Shown here one piece after another: positions 54,025 to 64,000 of a DNA stretch of 64,000 bases (its first letter is position 1; each line of letters begins with the position of its first letter). The translations under genes and the position numbers were made by a program. The notes under the pieces are model-generated. The model was given only the letters and a program-made list of their open reading frames with translations, did no database searches and was not told where the DNA came from. This stretch comes from Ochrobactrum teleogrylli (lineage in GTDB: Bacteria; Pseudomonadota; Alphaproteobacteria; Rhizobiales; Rhizobiaceae): positions 157,855 to 221,854 of the forward strand of contig NZ_VEWL01000008.1 of NCBI RefSeq assembly GCF_006376685.1, written 5' to 3'.

Positions 54025-54999
54025 ATGCGTTTGTTTGCGCAGATTTTACTGATCGCCACGCTTCAAATCTCAACCTCCGCGTGGGCTGAAGACCTCGCCT
54101 CCTGGAACGATGTCAAATCCAAACAGCAGATCGTTGATTTCGTCGATAAAGTGACAAAAGAGGGAAGTAAAGATTACGTAGCGCCTGCGGACCGGATCGC
54201 TGTCTTCGACAATGACGGCACGCTTTGGACCGAGCAACCCTATTACTTCCAGTTGGCCTTCATGCTTGACCGTGTGAAGGCGTTGGCGCCCGACCATCCG
54301 GAGTGGAAGACAACAGAACCGTTCAAATCCATCCTGACCGGTGATCTGGCCGGCATTGCCAAAAGTGGCGAGAAAGGTGTTGTGGAGCTTGGGATGGTGA
54401 CCCACGCTGGCATGACGACCGACGTATTCAACAAAATCGTCACGGAATGGTATACAACGGCCAAGCACCCAAAGACGGGCAAGCCATTCTCGGAAATGAC
54501 ATTCCTTCCCATGCGCGAGCTGCTTGATTATCTCCGCACTCACGATTTCCAGACATTCATCGTGTCTGGCGGTGGTGTGGAATTCATGCGCCCCATGACG
54601 GAGAAGGCTTACGGCATACCTTCGCAACAGGTCATCGGCAGCAGTATCAAGACGCAATACGCAATCGAGAACGACCAACCCGTGCTGAAACGCCTGCCGG
54701 AGATCGATTTTATCGATGATGGTCCCGGCAAACCTGTCGGCATCAATCGGGTCATCGGCAAAAGGCCGATTTTCGTCGCGGGCAATTCGGATGGTGATTA
54801 CGAAATGCTGCGGTGGGGCACTGCCTCCCCGAACAGCCTTGGTATCATCGTCCATCACACGGACGGAGACCGGGAATACGCCTATGACCGGCAGTCCTCA
54901 TTCGGAAAACTGGACAAGGCTTTGACCGAAGCTCCGGAGAGAAATTGGGTAATCGTCGACATGAAGAATGATTGGAAGAAGATTTATGCCTTCGACTAA
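54025..54999 (+). CDS. Secreted HAD-family phosphatase-like protein
   Basis: This 324-residue protein has a signal peptide ending SAWA. HAD motif I is FDNDGTLW (about 61-68), motif II TFIVSGGG, and motif IV GNSDGDYEML, so the catalytic Asp residues are present. Periplasmic HAD proteins are less common than cytosolic ones. The gene follows the FGE gene by 10 nt (GAGGGG site) and belongs to the same unit. The substrate is unknown. Confidence 0.85.
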   Translation: MRLFAQILLIATLQISTSAWAEDLASWNDVKSKQQIVDFVDKVTKEGSKDYVAPADRIAVFDNDGTLWTEQPYYFQLAFMLDRVKALAPDHPEWKTTEPFKSILTGDLAGIAKSGEKGVVELGMVTHAGMTTDVFNKIVTEWYTTAKHPKTGKPFSEMTFLPMRELLDYLRTHDFQTFIVSGGGVEFMRPMTEKAYGIPSQQVIGSSIKTQYAIENDQPVLKRLPEIDFIDDGPGKPVGINRVIGKRPIFVAGNSDGDYEMLRWGTASPNSLGIIVHHTDGDREYAYDRQSSFGKLDKALTEAPERNWVIVDMKNDWKKIYAFD

Positions 55000-55054
55000 G
55001 CCTCTCGTTCCCCATGCATCATCCGCAATCCATAGTCATTCGAGGAGGACTCCA

Positions 55055-55825
55055 ATGCCGCTCAACAGGCGCATTCTCCGATGTACAGCAAGCGGGTTAT
55101 TTCTGCTCGGCATGATTACCATATCTGCCGCACAGGAGGGCGAGGCCGCTTCCGACAGGATTGAACCAGCTTCAATCCAGGCCTTAGAGAATATGGGCAA
55201 GCATCTGCAATCCTTGCAGAAATTCTCCCTGAACTCCCAAACCAGCGTGGACGCGGTTCTGGATACCGACCAGAAACTGGAGATCGGCGGCGAGGTATCC
55301 TATGAGGTGGAAAGACCGAACAAGCTCCGCATCGACCTGAAAACAGACGTCGTGCAGGGTGAATTCATTTATAACGGAACAACCCTCACCTACGTCTCTC
55401 CGAGCAACAATACCTATGCTCAAGCTCCCGTCCCCGCGACAATCAAAGAAACGCTGGAGGAAGCCGCCCAGAAGTATCATTTGACGTTCCCACTGGCGGA
55501 TCTGTTCGCCTGGGGTACGCCGGACGCGCCCATCGACAAAATCGCCGAAGGATTTCACGTCGGCAATGCAATGGTGAACGGGAAGCCGACAGATCATTGG
55601 GCTTATCGTACCGGAGACCAGGACTTTGAAGTGTGGATTGCATCGGACGGCCCACCCTTGCCTCTCAAGGTTTCACTGGTGGATCGTGACGACCAAACCC
55701 GTCCGCGCATGACCGCCGTTCTCAATTGGAACGAAACACCCGATATTCAGGCGAGCGCTTTCGAATTCACACCGCCGGCTGATGCGCAAAAGCTCCGCTT
55801 CCTGGAAGAGGGGAACCAGCAATGA
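55055..55825 (+). CDS. DUF2092 secreted protein
   Basis: 256 residues from the ATG at 55055 with GAGGAGG upstream. The signal peptide ends near ISAAQ. The mature part has a LolA-like layout (LEIGGEVSYEVERPNKLRIDL, FIYNGTTLTYVSP, DHWAYRTGDQDFEVWI), typical of DUF2092. It might carry a lipid or hydrophobic ligand in the periplasm. It overlaps the next gene by ATGA. Confidence 0.8.
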   Translation: MPLNRRILRCTASGLFLLGMITISAAQEGEAASDRIEPASIQALENMGKHLQSLQKFSLNSQTSVDAVLDTDQKLEIGGEVSYEVERPNKLRIDLKTDVVQGEFIYNGTTLTYVSPSNNTYAQAPVPATIKETLEEAAQKYHLTFPLADLFAWGTPDAPIDKIAEGFHVGNAMVNGKPTDHWAYRTGDQDFEVWIASDGPPLPLKVSLVDRDDQTRPRMTAVLNWNETPDIQASAFEFTPPADAQKLRFLEEGNQQ

Positions 55826-56493
55826 AACTCTTTCGTGTCACGATAGGAATTTTGTTTGCCACGGCGATGATTGCCCCCCAGATTGCCGAGGCTCGTGGTG
55901 GCTTTGGCGGACGCATGCCGCGTATGAATTTGGGCGGCGGCGGGATGCACGGGTTCGGTGGCGGCTTTCATGGCCCCCGGATGGGCGGTTTCAACGGGCC
56001 AGCCCATTTCGAGCCGCGCTTTAATCCGTCCATGCCGCGCACGTGGGGTGGCAATATTCCGCATGCGAGAACGGGGCCAAGTCCGCATCCAGCGCACCAC
56101 CCTGCGCCTGGTCCACATCCCGCTCCGCATCCTGCTCCACACCCAGCGCCGAAACCACATCCCGGCCCTGGGCCAGCCCCGCATCCCGGACCGGGTCCCG
56201 CGCCTCATCCGGGGCCAGGACCGCATCCTTTACCACCGCCACCACCACCTCCTCCACCACCGCCGGGTCCATATTGGCCGGGCTATTGGAATGGCGGTTG
56301 GGATCCGGCAGCAGCGGCCATTGTTGGCACAGCCGCAGCCGTGGCCATCGGTTCGGTCATTGCCAATGTTCCACCAGATTGCACAAACGTCGTGGTCAAC
56401 GGCATAAGCTACAAGGACTGCAACGGAAACTGGTTCGAGCCAAAGTATAACGGACACAGTGTCGTCTATGTCGCGGTGGCTCCGCCGAAGTAG
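55822..56493 (+). CDS. Secreted Gly-, Pro-, His-rich protein
   Basis: This 223-residue protein has a signal peptide ending near AEA. Residues 25-60 are Gly/Met/Phe-rich. Residues 86-137 are Pro-His repeats (PHPAPHPAP, GPGPAPHPG). Residues 138-148 are a run of prolines. A small C-terminal domain (about 185-220) has two Cys (C187, C200) and NGISYKDCNGNWFEP. The histidines could bind metal ions, such as the copper needed by FGE, but that is speculation. It is the last gene of the unit. Confidence 0.75.
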   Translation: MKLFRVTIGILFATAMIAPQIAEARGGFGGRMPRMNLGGGGMHGFGGGFHGPRMGGFNGPAHFEPRFNPSMPRTWGGNIPHARTGPSPHPAHHPAPGPHPAPHPAPHPAPKPHPGPGPAPHPGPGPAPHPGPGPHPLPPPPPPPPPPPGPYWPGYWNGGWDPAAAAIVGTAAAVAIGSVIANVPPDCTNVVVNGISYKDCNGNWFEPKYNGHSVVYVAVAPPK

Positions 56494-56509
56494 TGTTAGT
56501 TCTGGTCAC

Positions 56510-56535
56510 CCGCTTCGCCGTGGCAGGCGAAGCGG
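56510..56535. other. Hairpin between convergent operons
   Basis: CCGCTTCGCC and GGCGAAGCGG form a perfect 10-bp stem with a 6-nt loop between the sulfatase regulon (+) and the peptide importer operon (-). It has no T run on either side. Confidence 0.55.
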
Positions 56536-56613
56536 ATGACGTTCCAACAGAAATGCTGGTGCGCGTTCTGCGACCCATTTCAATATCGGCGTTATATCAA
56601 TCTGCGCTGCTTC

Positions 56614-57592
56614 TCACGCTCTCTCAATAACGCGAATGCGCTGCCCGCCGCCAATGTCGATGAATTGCGTGGGCGGTGGTATCTGGTGGACATCATGCCC
56701 GCCAAAACCCTGCGGATAGAACATATAGCCTTCTGGCGCCGGCGGCGCTGCGCCATCGTCGAGCAGACGCCCACCGGAAAGTTCGGTCATCGGATCGGGA
56801 ATAGCTGAGATCAATCGCCTTGTGTAAGGGTGGGTGGGGTTGGAGAAAATCCGGTCCCATGGCCCGCTTTCGACGATTTGCCCGAAATACATCACCGCCA
56901 CGCGGTCGCTCATATGCTCCACGACGCTGAGATCGTGGCTGATCATGATATAGGACAGGCCAAGCCTTTCCTTCAATTCCAGCAACAGATTGATGATCTG
57001 CGCGCGAATGGAAACATCAAGTGCCGAAACAGGCTCATCAAGGACAATCACCTTCGGATTGAGCAACAGCGCCCGCGCAATGCCGATGCGCTGACGCTGA
57101 CCGCCGGAAAACTCATGCGGGAAACGTTTCGCATGCTCAGGTTTGAGACCGACCAGACGCAAAATATCTTCAACCCGCCCGTCAACTTCGCTGCGCGATG
57201 CCACCCCATGCAGCCGCAAAGGCGCAGCGAGTGATGTATAAACGGTCTGGCGCGGATTGAGCGAAGCGAACGGGTCCTGAAACACCATTTGCGCCATTTG
57301 CGAGCGCTCAAGCCGCGATGGCTCGTTCTTGCCAGTGATCGGACGGCCTTCAAAGTAAATCTCGCCGCTCGTCGGCTTTTGCAATCCGACAATTGAAAGC
57401 GCGAGGGTGGATTTCCCACAGCCGGATTCGCCAACGATCGACAGGCACTCGCCCTTATTGAGCGTCAGGCTGAGATTGTTGACAGCGCGCAGCAACTGCC
57501 CGGAACGGCTGAATAGTCCACCGCTGACGGGAAAATAGACGCATAGATCGTCAATAGTAACGAGCGCATCGGTCGTCTGGGTTGAACGCATG

Positions 57593-57600
<8 letters not shown>
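56614..57600 (-). CDS. Oligopeptide/dipeptide ABC ATPase, DppF/OppF type
   Basis: 328 residues. Walker A is GESGCGKST, the Q-loop is VFQDPFASLNPR, the signature is FSGGQRQRIGIARAL, Walker B is VIVLDEPVSALD and the switch is MISHDLSVV. The C-terminal oligo_HPY-type tail is present (NPTHPYTRRLISAIP). It is the last gene of a five-gene leftward importer operon and overlaps the DppD-type gene. Confidence 0.93.
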
Positions 57601-58569
<969 letters not shown>

Positions 58570-58573
<4 letters not shown>

Positions 58574-59400
58574 ACCTTGCGTGTCCTCATATGCGGGTCG
58601 AGCCAGTCGCGCAGCCCATCGCCAAACAGATTGAGGCCGAGCACGGTGAAGAAAATCGCCAGACCCGGAAAGATTGCCGCCCATGGCGCGCTGACGATCA
58701 GTTCGCGCGCGTCGGTCAACATATTGCCCCAGCTTGGATCTGGCGGGCTGATACCGAGCCCGAGATAGGAAAGTGCCGCCTCTGCAAGGATGGCGTCGCC
58801 CATTCCAAGCGTGCCGATAACGAGGATCGGCCCGATCATATTCGGCACGATCTGCGTGATCATGATGCGAATATCGCTGTAGCCGAGCATCTTTGCAGCC
58901 TGCACATAGCCCTGCTTCTTAAGCGAAAGCGTTGAGCTGCGGGCGATGCGGCACGTCCATGACCAGTTGGTCAGCCCAAGCGCCAGTAAGAGACTTGGGA
59001 GACCGGGACCGAGAACCGCCATGATGGCCAGCGCAAAGATCAGCGACGGGATTGCAAGCATCAGATTGGTCAACCCGTTGACAAAATCATCCCACCAGCC
59101 GCCGAAATAGCCAGCCGATATGCCAAAGCTAAGACCGATCACCGTGTTGATGCACTGTGAGACGATACCAACCGTCAGAGACACTTGCGCGCCATAGAGG
59201 ATACGCGAATAGACGTCTCGCCCCTGTGCGTCGGTCCCGAACCAGAACTGGGCATCGGGCGGCAGTTCGGCATTCATCAGGTCGGCATCAAGAACCGGAT
59301 TATAATGCGCCAGCAGCGGTGCAAAGACTGCCGCCATCAAAATGATGATGCATACCAGCCCGCCGAATATGAGATTGAAACGGAGCTTCATGGGCGTCAC
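58570..59400 (-). CDS. Oligopeptide/dipeptide ABC permease, DppC type
   Basis: 276 residues, with about six membrane segments. The OppC-type N-terminal FGTDAQGRDVYSRILYGAQVSL is followed by the EAA-like loop VQAAKMLGYSDIRIMITQIVPN. It overlaps the DppB gene and the DppD gene by four bases each. Confidence 0.92.
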
Positions 59401-60332
59401 TCGTGGCTGATACGCGGGTCGATGACCGCGTAGAGAATGTCAACGATCGTATTGATGACGAGGAACCATAAAACGATCACGAGAATTGCACCCTGCACCA
59501 CCGGGATATCGCGCAGCGAAACACTGTCGATCAATAATGAACCAAGCCCCGGCCAGGAGAAAAGCTTTTCCACCACCACGGCCTGCCCCATCATCGATCC
59601 GAATTGCAGACCGATGGTCGTGATGATCAGCACCAGCGCATTGCGCATGACGTGCCATTTCACCAGCCTGAAACTGTTCATGCCCTTTGAACGCGCCGTG
59701 CGGATAAAATCGGCCCCCATCACTTCCAGCACAGCTGCACGGGTGGTTCTCGCCAGCAACGCCAAGGGCGCAACGCCCAAAGTCAGAGCAGGCAGGATGA
59801 TATTGCGTATGCCTCCATCGCCGTAACCGAAGCTTGGTAACCAGCCGAGTGTCAGCGCAAACAGATACATCGCCAGCAAACCAAGCCAGAATTGCGGCAT
59901 GGAAAGGCCCGACACCGCGCCGATCATGGTCGTGCTATCGAGTATGCTTCCGGGCTTGAGCGCGGCCAGAAAGCCCAGCGGCACACCAATCAAAATCGCA
60001 AGTCCCATGGCCGCAAAAGCGAGCTTCAATGTCGGCCACATGCGCTCCTGAATAAGCGAAACAACGGGCTGCCGCGAGCGATAGGACGTACCGAGATCGA
60101 ACTGCGCCAATTGCACGAGATAATTGCCAAAACGCACGTGAACGGGTTTGTCGAGACCGAATTCCTGCGTGATCTTTTCGACCAGTTTCGGGTCGCTCAT
60201 GCCTTTGCCACTGGCGACGAGGCCGGAAGCAATACTGCCCGGAACAACGCTGAATATGACGAAGACCAGCAACGATACCGCCAGAACTGTCGGTATCATC
60301 TGCAAGACGCGGCGGACAATAAAATAGAGCAC
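59397..60332 (-). CDS. Oligopeptide/dipeptide ABC permease, DppB type
   Basis: This 311-residue protein has six membrane segments and the DppB pattern: GLDKPVHVRFGNYL near the N-terminus, and the EAA-like loop RTARSKGMNSFRLVKWHVMRNAL. It follows the binding-protein gene after a 93-nt gap with a strong hairpin. Confidence 0.92.
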   Translation of the reverse strand: MLYFIVRRVLQMIPTVLAVSLLVFVIFSVVPGSIASGLVASGKGMSDPKLVEKITQEFGLDKPVHVRFGNYLVQLAQFDLGTSYRSRQPVVSLIQERMWPTLKLAFAAMGLAILIGVPLGFLAALKPGSILDSTTMIGAVSGLSMPQFWLGLLAMYLFALTLGWLPSFGYGDGGIRNIILPALTLGVAPLALLARTTRAAVLEVMGADFIRTARSKGMNSFRLVKWHVMRNALVLIITTIGLQFGSMMGQAVVVEKLFSWPGLGSLLIDSVSLRDIPVVQGAILVIVLWFLVINTIVDILYAVIDPRISHE

Positions 60333-60383
60333 GCAGTCCTCCTTTCGGATCAGCGATGAAACGCTGGAGCAAAGGGGATTTGT

Positions 60384-60407
60384 GGCCCGCTCGAAAAAGA
60401 GCGGGCC
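60384..60407 (-). other. Hairpin between binding-protein and permease genes
   Basis: GGCCCGCTC and GAGCGGGCC form a perfect 9-bp stem around GAAAAA. It lies just after the substrate-binding-protein gene and probably stabilises its message or reduces read-through. Confidence 0.65.
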
Positions 60408-60425
60408 GGTCCATGGAGGCTCGGA

Positions 60426-62021
60426 TTAACGACCCGACGGAACCGTGTCGTCGACCCAAAGCTTTTCATAGGACTGAATTGCAATCTCTGCCGCATTTGG
60501 CTGCAAGCCATGCAGCCATGGCTGATGCGCCATGACAGCCTTGTTATAGTTGAAGAACCAGACCGGCGCTTCGTCCTGCAACAGATTGTTGGCTTTCTTC
60601 AGAAGCTCATTCTTCTCTTCGTCGGTTTTGGCGGCTTTCGCGGCATCGACAATCTTGTCGAATTCCGCGTTGGAGAACTTCTGATAGTTACAGGCCGACT
60701 GCGGTGTCGTGGAATAGAAGCACTGCATCGCCGTCAATGCGTCCGGGCCGCTTTCCAGCGACCACATATAGGCCTGGAAATTACCGGCCGGAACCACATC
60801 GGCAAGAACCGATGCTTCGACAGGCTTTGCCTTCACCTTGATCCCAACCTTTGCGAGCATCGGAATGATGGCCTGAACAATGGTCAAGCCCCAGCTTTCA
60901 TTCTGCGTGGCAGTGAGTTCAAATTCGAAACCATCCGGATAACCGGCCTCTGCGAGCAGAGCCTTTGCCTTCTCAGGATCATAGGGGTAGGGCTTGGCAT
61001 CCTTGTCGAAAGCAGGCGACGAGTTCGGGAGCCAGCCAACCGCACGGTAAGCCTTATCCTTGACGAGACGCTTGATGATCAGATCACTGTCGATGGCGTA
61101 ATTGATGGCTTGGCGAACACGCTTATCCTGAAACGGCTTAAAATCGGGATTGAAACCGACCGCGCGCGTATAGGCTTCAGCAACTTCGAGCATGTTTTTG
61201 CCAAGTTCCGGATCCGCGCGATAGGTGCTGTATTGTGCCGGCCCGAGCACGGCCACATCGATTTCCTTGTTGCGAAAGGCAACATCGCGCGCTGCCGCAT
61301 CGCCCATGATCATGATATTGATCTTGTCAGCGTAGGGCTTGCCGTTATCGTAATATTTGTCCCACTTCTCGACCGTCAGACGCGAGCCGGGCACATATTC
61401 GGCAAACTTGTAAGGTCCAAGACCGATCGGATGGCGCTGAAACTCTTCGCTGTCGCCCTGTCCCACAGGATAGATTGCGGTATTGTTGCGCATGAACTGG
61501 AAGCCCGGATCAATCGGCTGCTTCAACGTGATTTCCAGCGTGTGATCGTCGATCTTCTTCAGACCCGAAATTTCCTTGGCCTTGCCCTGTGCATAATCCT
61601 CAGCGCCCTTGATTTCCGCTATATAGCGCGCTGGAGGCATGGCCTTCTTCGGGTCCATTATCCGGGTGTAGCTCCAGATAATATCGTCTGCCGTCAATGG
61701 CTTGCCGTCATGAAAAAATGCATCCTGACGCAGCTTATAAGTATAGACGAGCTTGTCGTCCGAAACACCTACATCTGTCGCCAGCGCCAGAACCGGCTTG
61801 TTCAGATCCGCATCCCAGTCATAGAGCGTGCGATGAATGGCCTTGGCGTAGAATTCGTCCTGTGTTGCAGGCGATGCCTGAATATCCAGTGTCGAAAAAC
61901 TGTCGCCATAAGGCGCAACGAAGTTGACGACGCCTCCCGAGCGCGGCGTATCGGCAGCAAAGGCCGCAGTTCCGGCCAACAATGCGACGGACGCCGCCGC
62001 AAGCAACGCAAATTTCCTCAT
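60426..62021 (-). CDS. Peptide/opine-type ABC substrate-binding protein (SBP_bac_5)
   Basis: 531 residues from the ATG at 62021 (GGGGAAG upstream). The signal peptide ends near AAFA. Family stretches are VYTYKLRQDAFFHDGKPLTADDIIWSY split over two blocks, HPIGLGPYKF, and DKRVRQAINYAID. It captures a peptide, opine or amino-compound for the DppBCDF-type transporter. A YtcJ-like amidohydrolase gene lies upstream, which suggests that an N-acyl or amide substrate is imported and hydrolysed. Confidence 0.92.
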   Translation of the reverse strand: MRKFALLAAASVALLAGTAAFAADTPRSGGVVNFVAPYGDSFSTLDIQASPATQDEFYAKAIHRTLYDWDADLNKPVLALATDVGVSDDKLVYTYKLRQDAFFHDGKPLTADDIIWSYTRIMDPKKAMPPARYIAEIKGAEDYAQGKAKEISGLKKIDDHTLEITLKQPIDPGFQFMRNNTAIYPVGQGDSEEFQRHPIGLGPYKFAEYVPGSRLTVEKWDKYYDNGKPYADKINIMIMGDAAARDVAFRNKEIDVAVLGPAQYSTYRADPELGKNMLEVAEAYTRAVGFNPDFKPFQDKRVRQAINYAIDSDLIIKRLVKDKAYRAVGWLPNSSPAFDKDAKPYPYDPEKAKALLAEAGYPDGFEFELTATQNESWGLTIVQAIIPMLAKVGIKVKAKPVEASVLADVVPAGNFQAYMWSLESGPDALTAMQCFYSTTPQSACNYQKFSNAEFDKIVDAAKAAKTDEEKNELLKKANNLLQDEAPVWFFNYNKAVMAHQPWLHGLQPNAAEIAIQSYEKLWVDDTVPSGR

Positions 62022-62066
62022 GATCTTCCCCTTTTGATTTTTGTAGATCGGATGAATGAACGTATT

Positions 62067-62096
62067 CAGGCAGCGCAACCGAGGCTTCGCTGCCTG
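62067..62096 (-). other. Hairpin between amidohydrolase and binding-protein genes
   Basis: CAGGCAGCG and CGCTGCCTG form a perfect 9-bp stem with a 12-nt loop in the short gap. There is no T run. Confidence 0.5.
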
Positions 62097-62102
62097 TTCT
62101 CC

Positions 62103-63734
62103 CTACGAACGTTCGAACACCACTTCACCTTCGCGAAGGGTGAGCACGCAATGCGTATCGTTGAGAATTTCCTTCGGCTTCGCGGTGAGCATATTGCGCG
62201 AAAAGACTGCAATATCAGCCACTTGTCCCGGGATCAGTTTGCCTTTTACGGTTTCTAACTTCTGCGAAAACGCGCCATATTCCGTATAGACCTGAAGAGC
62301 CTCTTCAATGGTCACACGCTGTCGCGCATCCATCACCGTTCCCTTGCCCGTTTCGCGCGTCAGCATCGAATAGATGTTGGGATAGGGATTTGGATGACAG
62401 ACCGGCGCATCGCTTCCCGTTGCCGGTTTGAAACCAAGGTCTTTCCACGTCTTGAGCGGATAGCTTGAAAGAGCCCTCTCCTCGCCCAAAACTGAAATAT
62501 AGGCATCCCCGAAATCATAGATGAAGACTTGCTGCGGACATGGATAAATGCCCGCCTTCTGCATGCGCGCATGCTGTTCCGGCGTTGAAAATCCGCAATG
62601 CTCGATGCGATGACGGCGGTTCGGGTCTGGATAGGCGGTCAAAGCTTTCTCATAAGCGGTGATGAGTTGCCCGATGGCAGCATCACCAATCGCGTGGCAG
62701 GCAAGCTGAAATCCCTTCTTGTGCGCATCAAGCACAAGTGCCTCAAGCTCCGCATCGGGCAAAATCTGCACGCCAATATTGTTGTCGTCACCCAGATATG
62801 GTTTGCTCATCCAGGCCGTGCGACCGCCCGCAGAACCGTCGAGGAATATCTTGACGGCACCAACCGTCAGCATGTCATCACCGACACCGGAGACCAGCCC
62901 GGCCTCATAGCATTTTTCAACGATTGACGGGCCCGGATCGCCCAGCAGTACCAGCCACGTTCGCACCGGCAAACGCTTTTGCAGCTTGGCAATATTATAG
63001 GCGCGAATTTCGTCGAAACCTGCAACCTGCCCGACCGCTGCATCCATGACGCTGGTAATGCCGTAAGAAAGCAGCAGATTGCCTGCTGCTTCGATAGCTT
63101 CGATCATTTCCTCTGTCGTCGCGGTCGGGATGGCCTTGCGAACCGCGCCTTGCGCATTTTCGGCAACCATGCCGGTCAGCACGCCGTTCCGCTGCTCGAT
63201 CAAGCCGCCGTCGGGAACCGGAGAATTTTCATCGATCCCTGCAAGTTCGAAGGCCTTCGAGTTGAAGATCGAAACGTGACCGCAGGCGCGCACGAGCATC
63301 ACGGGATGGTCTGGCGCAACCGCATCAAGTTCCGATTTATGCGGATGACGACCAATATCCAGCTTGGTCTGGTCGTAGCCGCGCGCCTTGATCCAGGTGC
63401 CCGGAGGAACAGAAGCCGCCGTTTCGCGGATTGCATTCAGAAGACTTTCCAGCGTGGGTGCGGCATCAGCCGTTGCATCAATCCATTTGAGCGTCAGCCC
63501 GACCGATATCAGATGAAGATGAGAATCGTTTAGTCCCGGTGTGGCGAAACGCCCTTCCAGATCGATCAACTGCGTCTTATCGCCCTTGAGGCCCCAGACC
63601 TGATCTTTAGTGCCGGTGGCAAGCACTTTGCCTTGCCAGATTGCCAGGGCTTCGACTGTACCCTCTTCGTATCCACACCAGATCGTGCCGTTATAAATTA
63701 TGGTATCAGCACGCAATTCGGGCATTACAGACAT
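62103..63734 (-). CDS. YtcJ-like amidohydrolase family protein
   Basis: 543 residues. It shows amidohydrolase-superfamily features: NDSHLHL (His-x-His), VKIFLDGSAGGRT (Lys), ACHAIGD (His), RIEHCG (His) and ATGSDAPV (Asp). YtcJ/TIM-barrel amidohydrolases of this length (about 530-560) act on N-acyl or cyclic amide substrates. There is no signal peptide, so the enzyme is cytoplasmic. AGGGAGGGG lies upstream of the ATG. It is first in the importer operon. Confidence 0.88.
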   Translation of the reverse strand: MSVMPELRADTIIYNGTIWCGYEEGTVEALAIWQGKVLATGTKDQVWGLKGDKTQLIDLEGRFATPGLNDSHLHLISVGLTLKWIDATADAAPTLESLLNAIRETAASVPPGTWIKARGYDQTKLDIGRHPHKSELDAVAPDHPVMLVRACGHVSIFNSKAFELAGIDENSPVPDGGLIEQRNGVLTGMVAENAQGAVRKAIPTATTEEMIEAIEAAGNLLLSYGITSVMDAAVGQVAGFDEIRAYNIAKLQKRLPVRTWLVLLGDPGPSIVEKCYEAGLVSGVGDDMLTVGAVKIFLDGSAGGRTAWMSKPYLGDDNNIGVQILPDAELEALVLDAHKKGFQLACHAIGDAAIGQLITAYEKALTAYPDPNRRHRIEHCGFSTPEQHARMQKAGIYPCPQQVFIYDFGDAYISVLGEERALSSYPLKTWKDLGFKPATGSDAPVCHPNPYPNIYSMLTRETGKGTVMDARQRVTIEEALQVYTEYGAFSQKLETVKGKLIPGQVADIAVFSRNMLTAKPKEILNDTHCVLTLREGEVVFERS

Positions 63735-63929
63735 TCAGCGATCCCCTCCCTAAGTCACCGCTTTCATAGAACTATTGAGCAGAGTTCCATTGATGGATCA
63801 ACCGTTCAAGCCGTGGATTTTGCAAAATTTGTGGGAGCAATTTGAGCAAAATGACGAACCCGTCGACGGTTCGCCGAAACTGCCGAGAACCGCGGCAATC
63901 CATCTTCCAAAAATGGAAGCTGGCTAGCA

Positions 63930-64000
63930 CTACTTTGGCAGTTTAGATTCTCGGGCGTGTGCCAGCAGCTTCTGACAGTGCGGGCATCTGCCGGGTGGCG
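63930..64000 (-). CDS. Possible C-terminal end of a small zinc-ribbon protein (partial)
   Basis: The minus strand reads GRCPHCQKLLAHARESKLPK then TAG (stop at 63930-63932), and the frame is open to the window edge. The Cys-x2-Cys followed by KLLA resembles small zinc-ribbon proteins. Only 23 codons are visible, so both the gene and its family are uncertain. Confidence 0.35.
   Translation of the reverse strand, partial: PPGRCPHCQKLLAHARESKLPK

Noticed and set aside
56230..56457. Low-complexity open frames opposite the Pro-His repeat
   Set aside because: They mirror the repetitive GC-rich codons of the real gene and lack signals of their own.
55822..56493. Pro-His tandem repeats considered as a CRISPR or DNA repeat array
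   Set aside because: The units are short, in-frame codon repeats inside a coding sequence with a signal peptide; there are no spacers.
60510..62258. A 582-codon open frame on the plus strand
   Set aside because: It is antisense to the clearly recognisable substrate-binding-protein gene and has a composition unlike protein; it is a codon-bias shadow.
63897..63919. CTTCCA-AAAA-TGGAAG inverted repeat near the right edge
   Set aside because: The stem is only 6 bp with no T run and no clear gene end to serve; too weak to call as a terminator or operator.

Overview
The window looks like a chromosomal segment of an alphaproteobacterium of the Brucella/Ochrobactrum type. Grounds: a SyrB-like small regulator, a Rhizobiales-style GCGCATCC...GGATGCGC intergenic palindrome, FCD-type GntR regulators, many solute-binding-protein transporters and moderate-to-high GC. 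This assignment is inference; there is no rRNA or other taxonomic marker. I found no tRNA, rRNA, CRISPR array, transposase or prophage gene, and no gene-free stretch longer than 300 bases.

Region 1 (1-14286, all minus strand) is a group 2/3-like, ABC-dependent capsule operon. In transcription order it encodes KpsS, an outer-membrane export lipoprotein, WecB, WecC, a 1710-residue fused polymerase-like protein, a CgeB-like glycosyltransferase, KpsC, and KpsE running off the left edge. WecB and WecC predict UDP-ManNAcA as a precursor. KpsS and KpsC predict a beta-Kdo linker on a lipid. The fused protein joins methyltransferase, long coiled coil and three glycosyltransferase-like domains in one chain.

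Region 2 (14440-17784) holds an MFS exporter divergent from a TetR regulator, with three operator-like palindromes between them, and a divergent pair of small proteins that share a C-terminal module (one is SyrB-like).

Region 3 (17879-33317) is a sugar-acid catabolic island: PEP-mutase/isocitrate-lyase-family lyase, SDR, MFS importer, two GntR regulators, DHDPS-family lyase, a four-gene ABC importer, an enolase-superfamily dehydratase, an SMP-30 lactonase, a uronate dehydrogenase, an IlvD/EDD dehydratase and an RraA-like aldolase. Together they fit uptake and oxidative breakdown of uronic or aldonic acids.

Region 4 (33330-39856) has a methionine aminopeptidase coupled to a ParD-like protein, then an AfuABC-like importer with an inositol-monophosphatase-family phosphatase, suggesting uptake and dephosphorylation of sugar phosphates.

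Region 5 (39885-56493) is the most unusual part. A secreted type I sulfatase and its formylglycine-generating enzyme flank a MoxR / DUF58 / DUF4381 / BatA / BatB-TPR / BatD set. Nearby are two outer-membrane barrels, secreted accessory proteins and a membrane-anchored TPR regulator whose gene is frameshifted at a G5 run. A 16-bp element related to ATTTACCGTAACGTAC occurs in front of all four transcription units, which suggests one regulon.

Region 6 (56614-64000, minus strand) is a dipeptide/oligopeptide-type ABC importer with a YtcJ-like amidohydrolase, and a partial zinc-ribbon-like coding end at the right edge.
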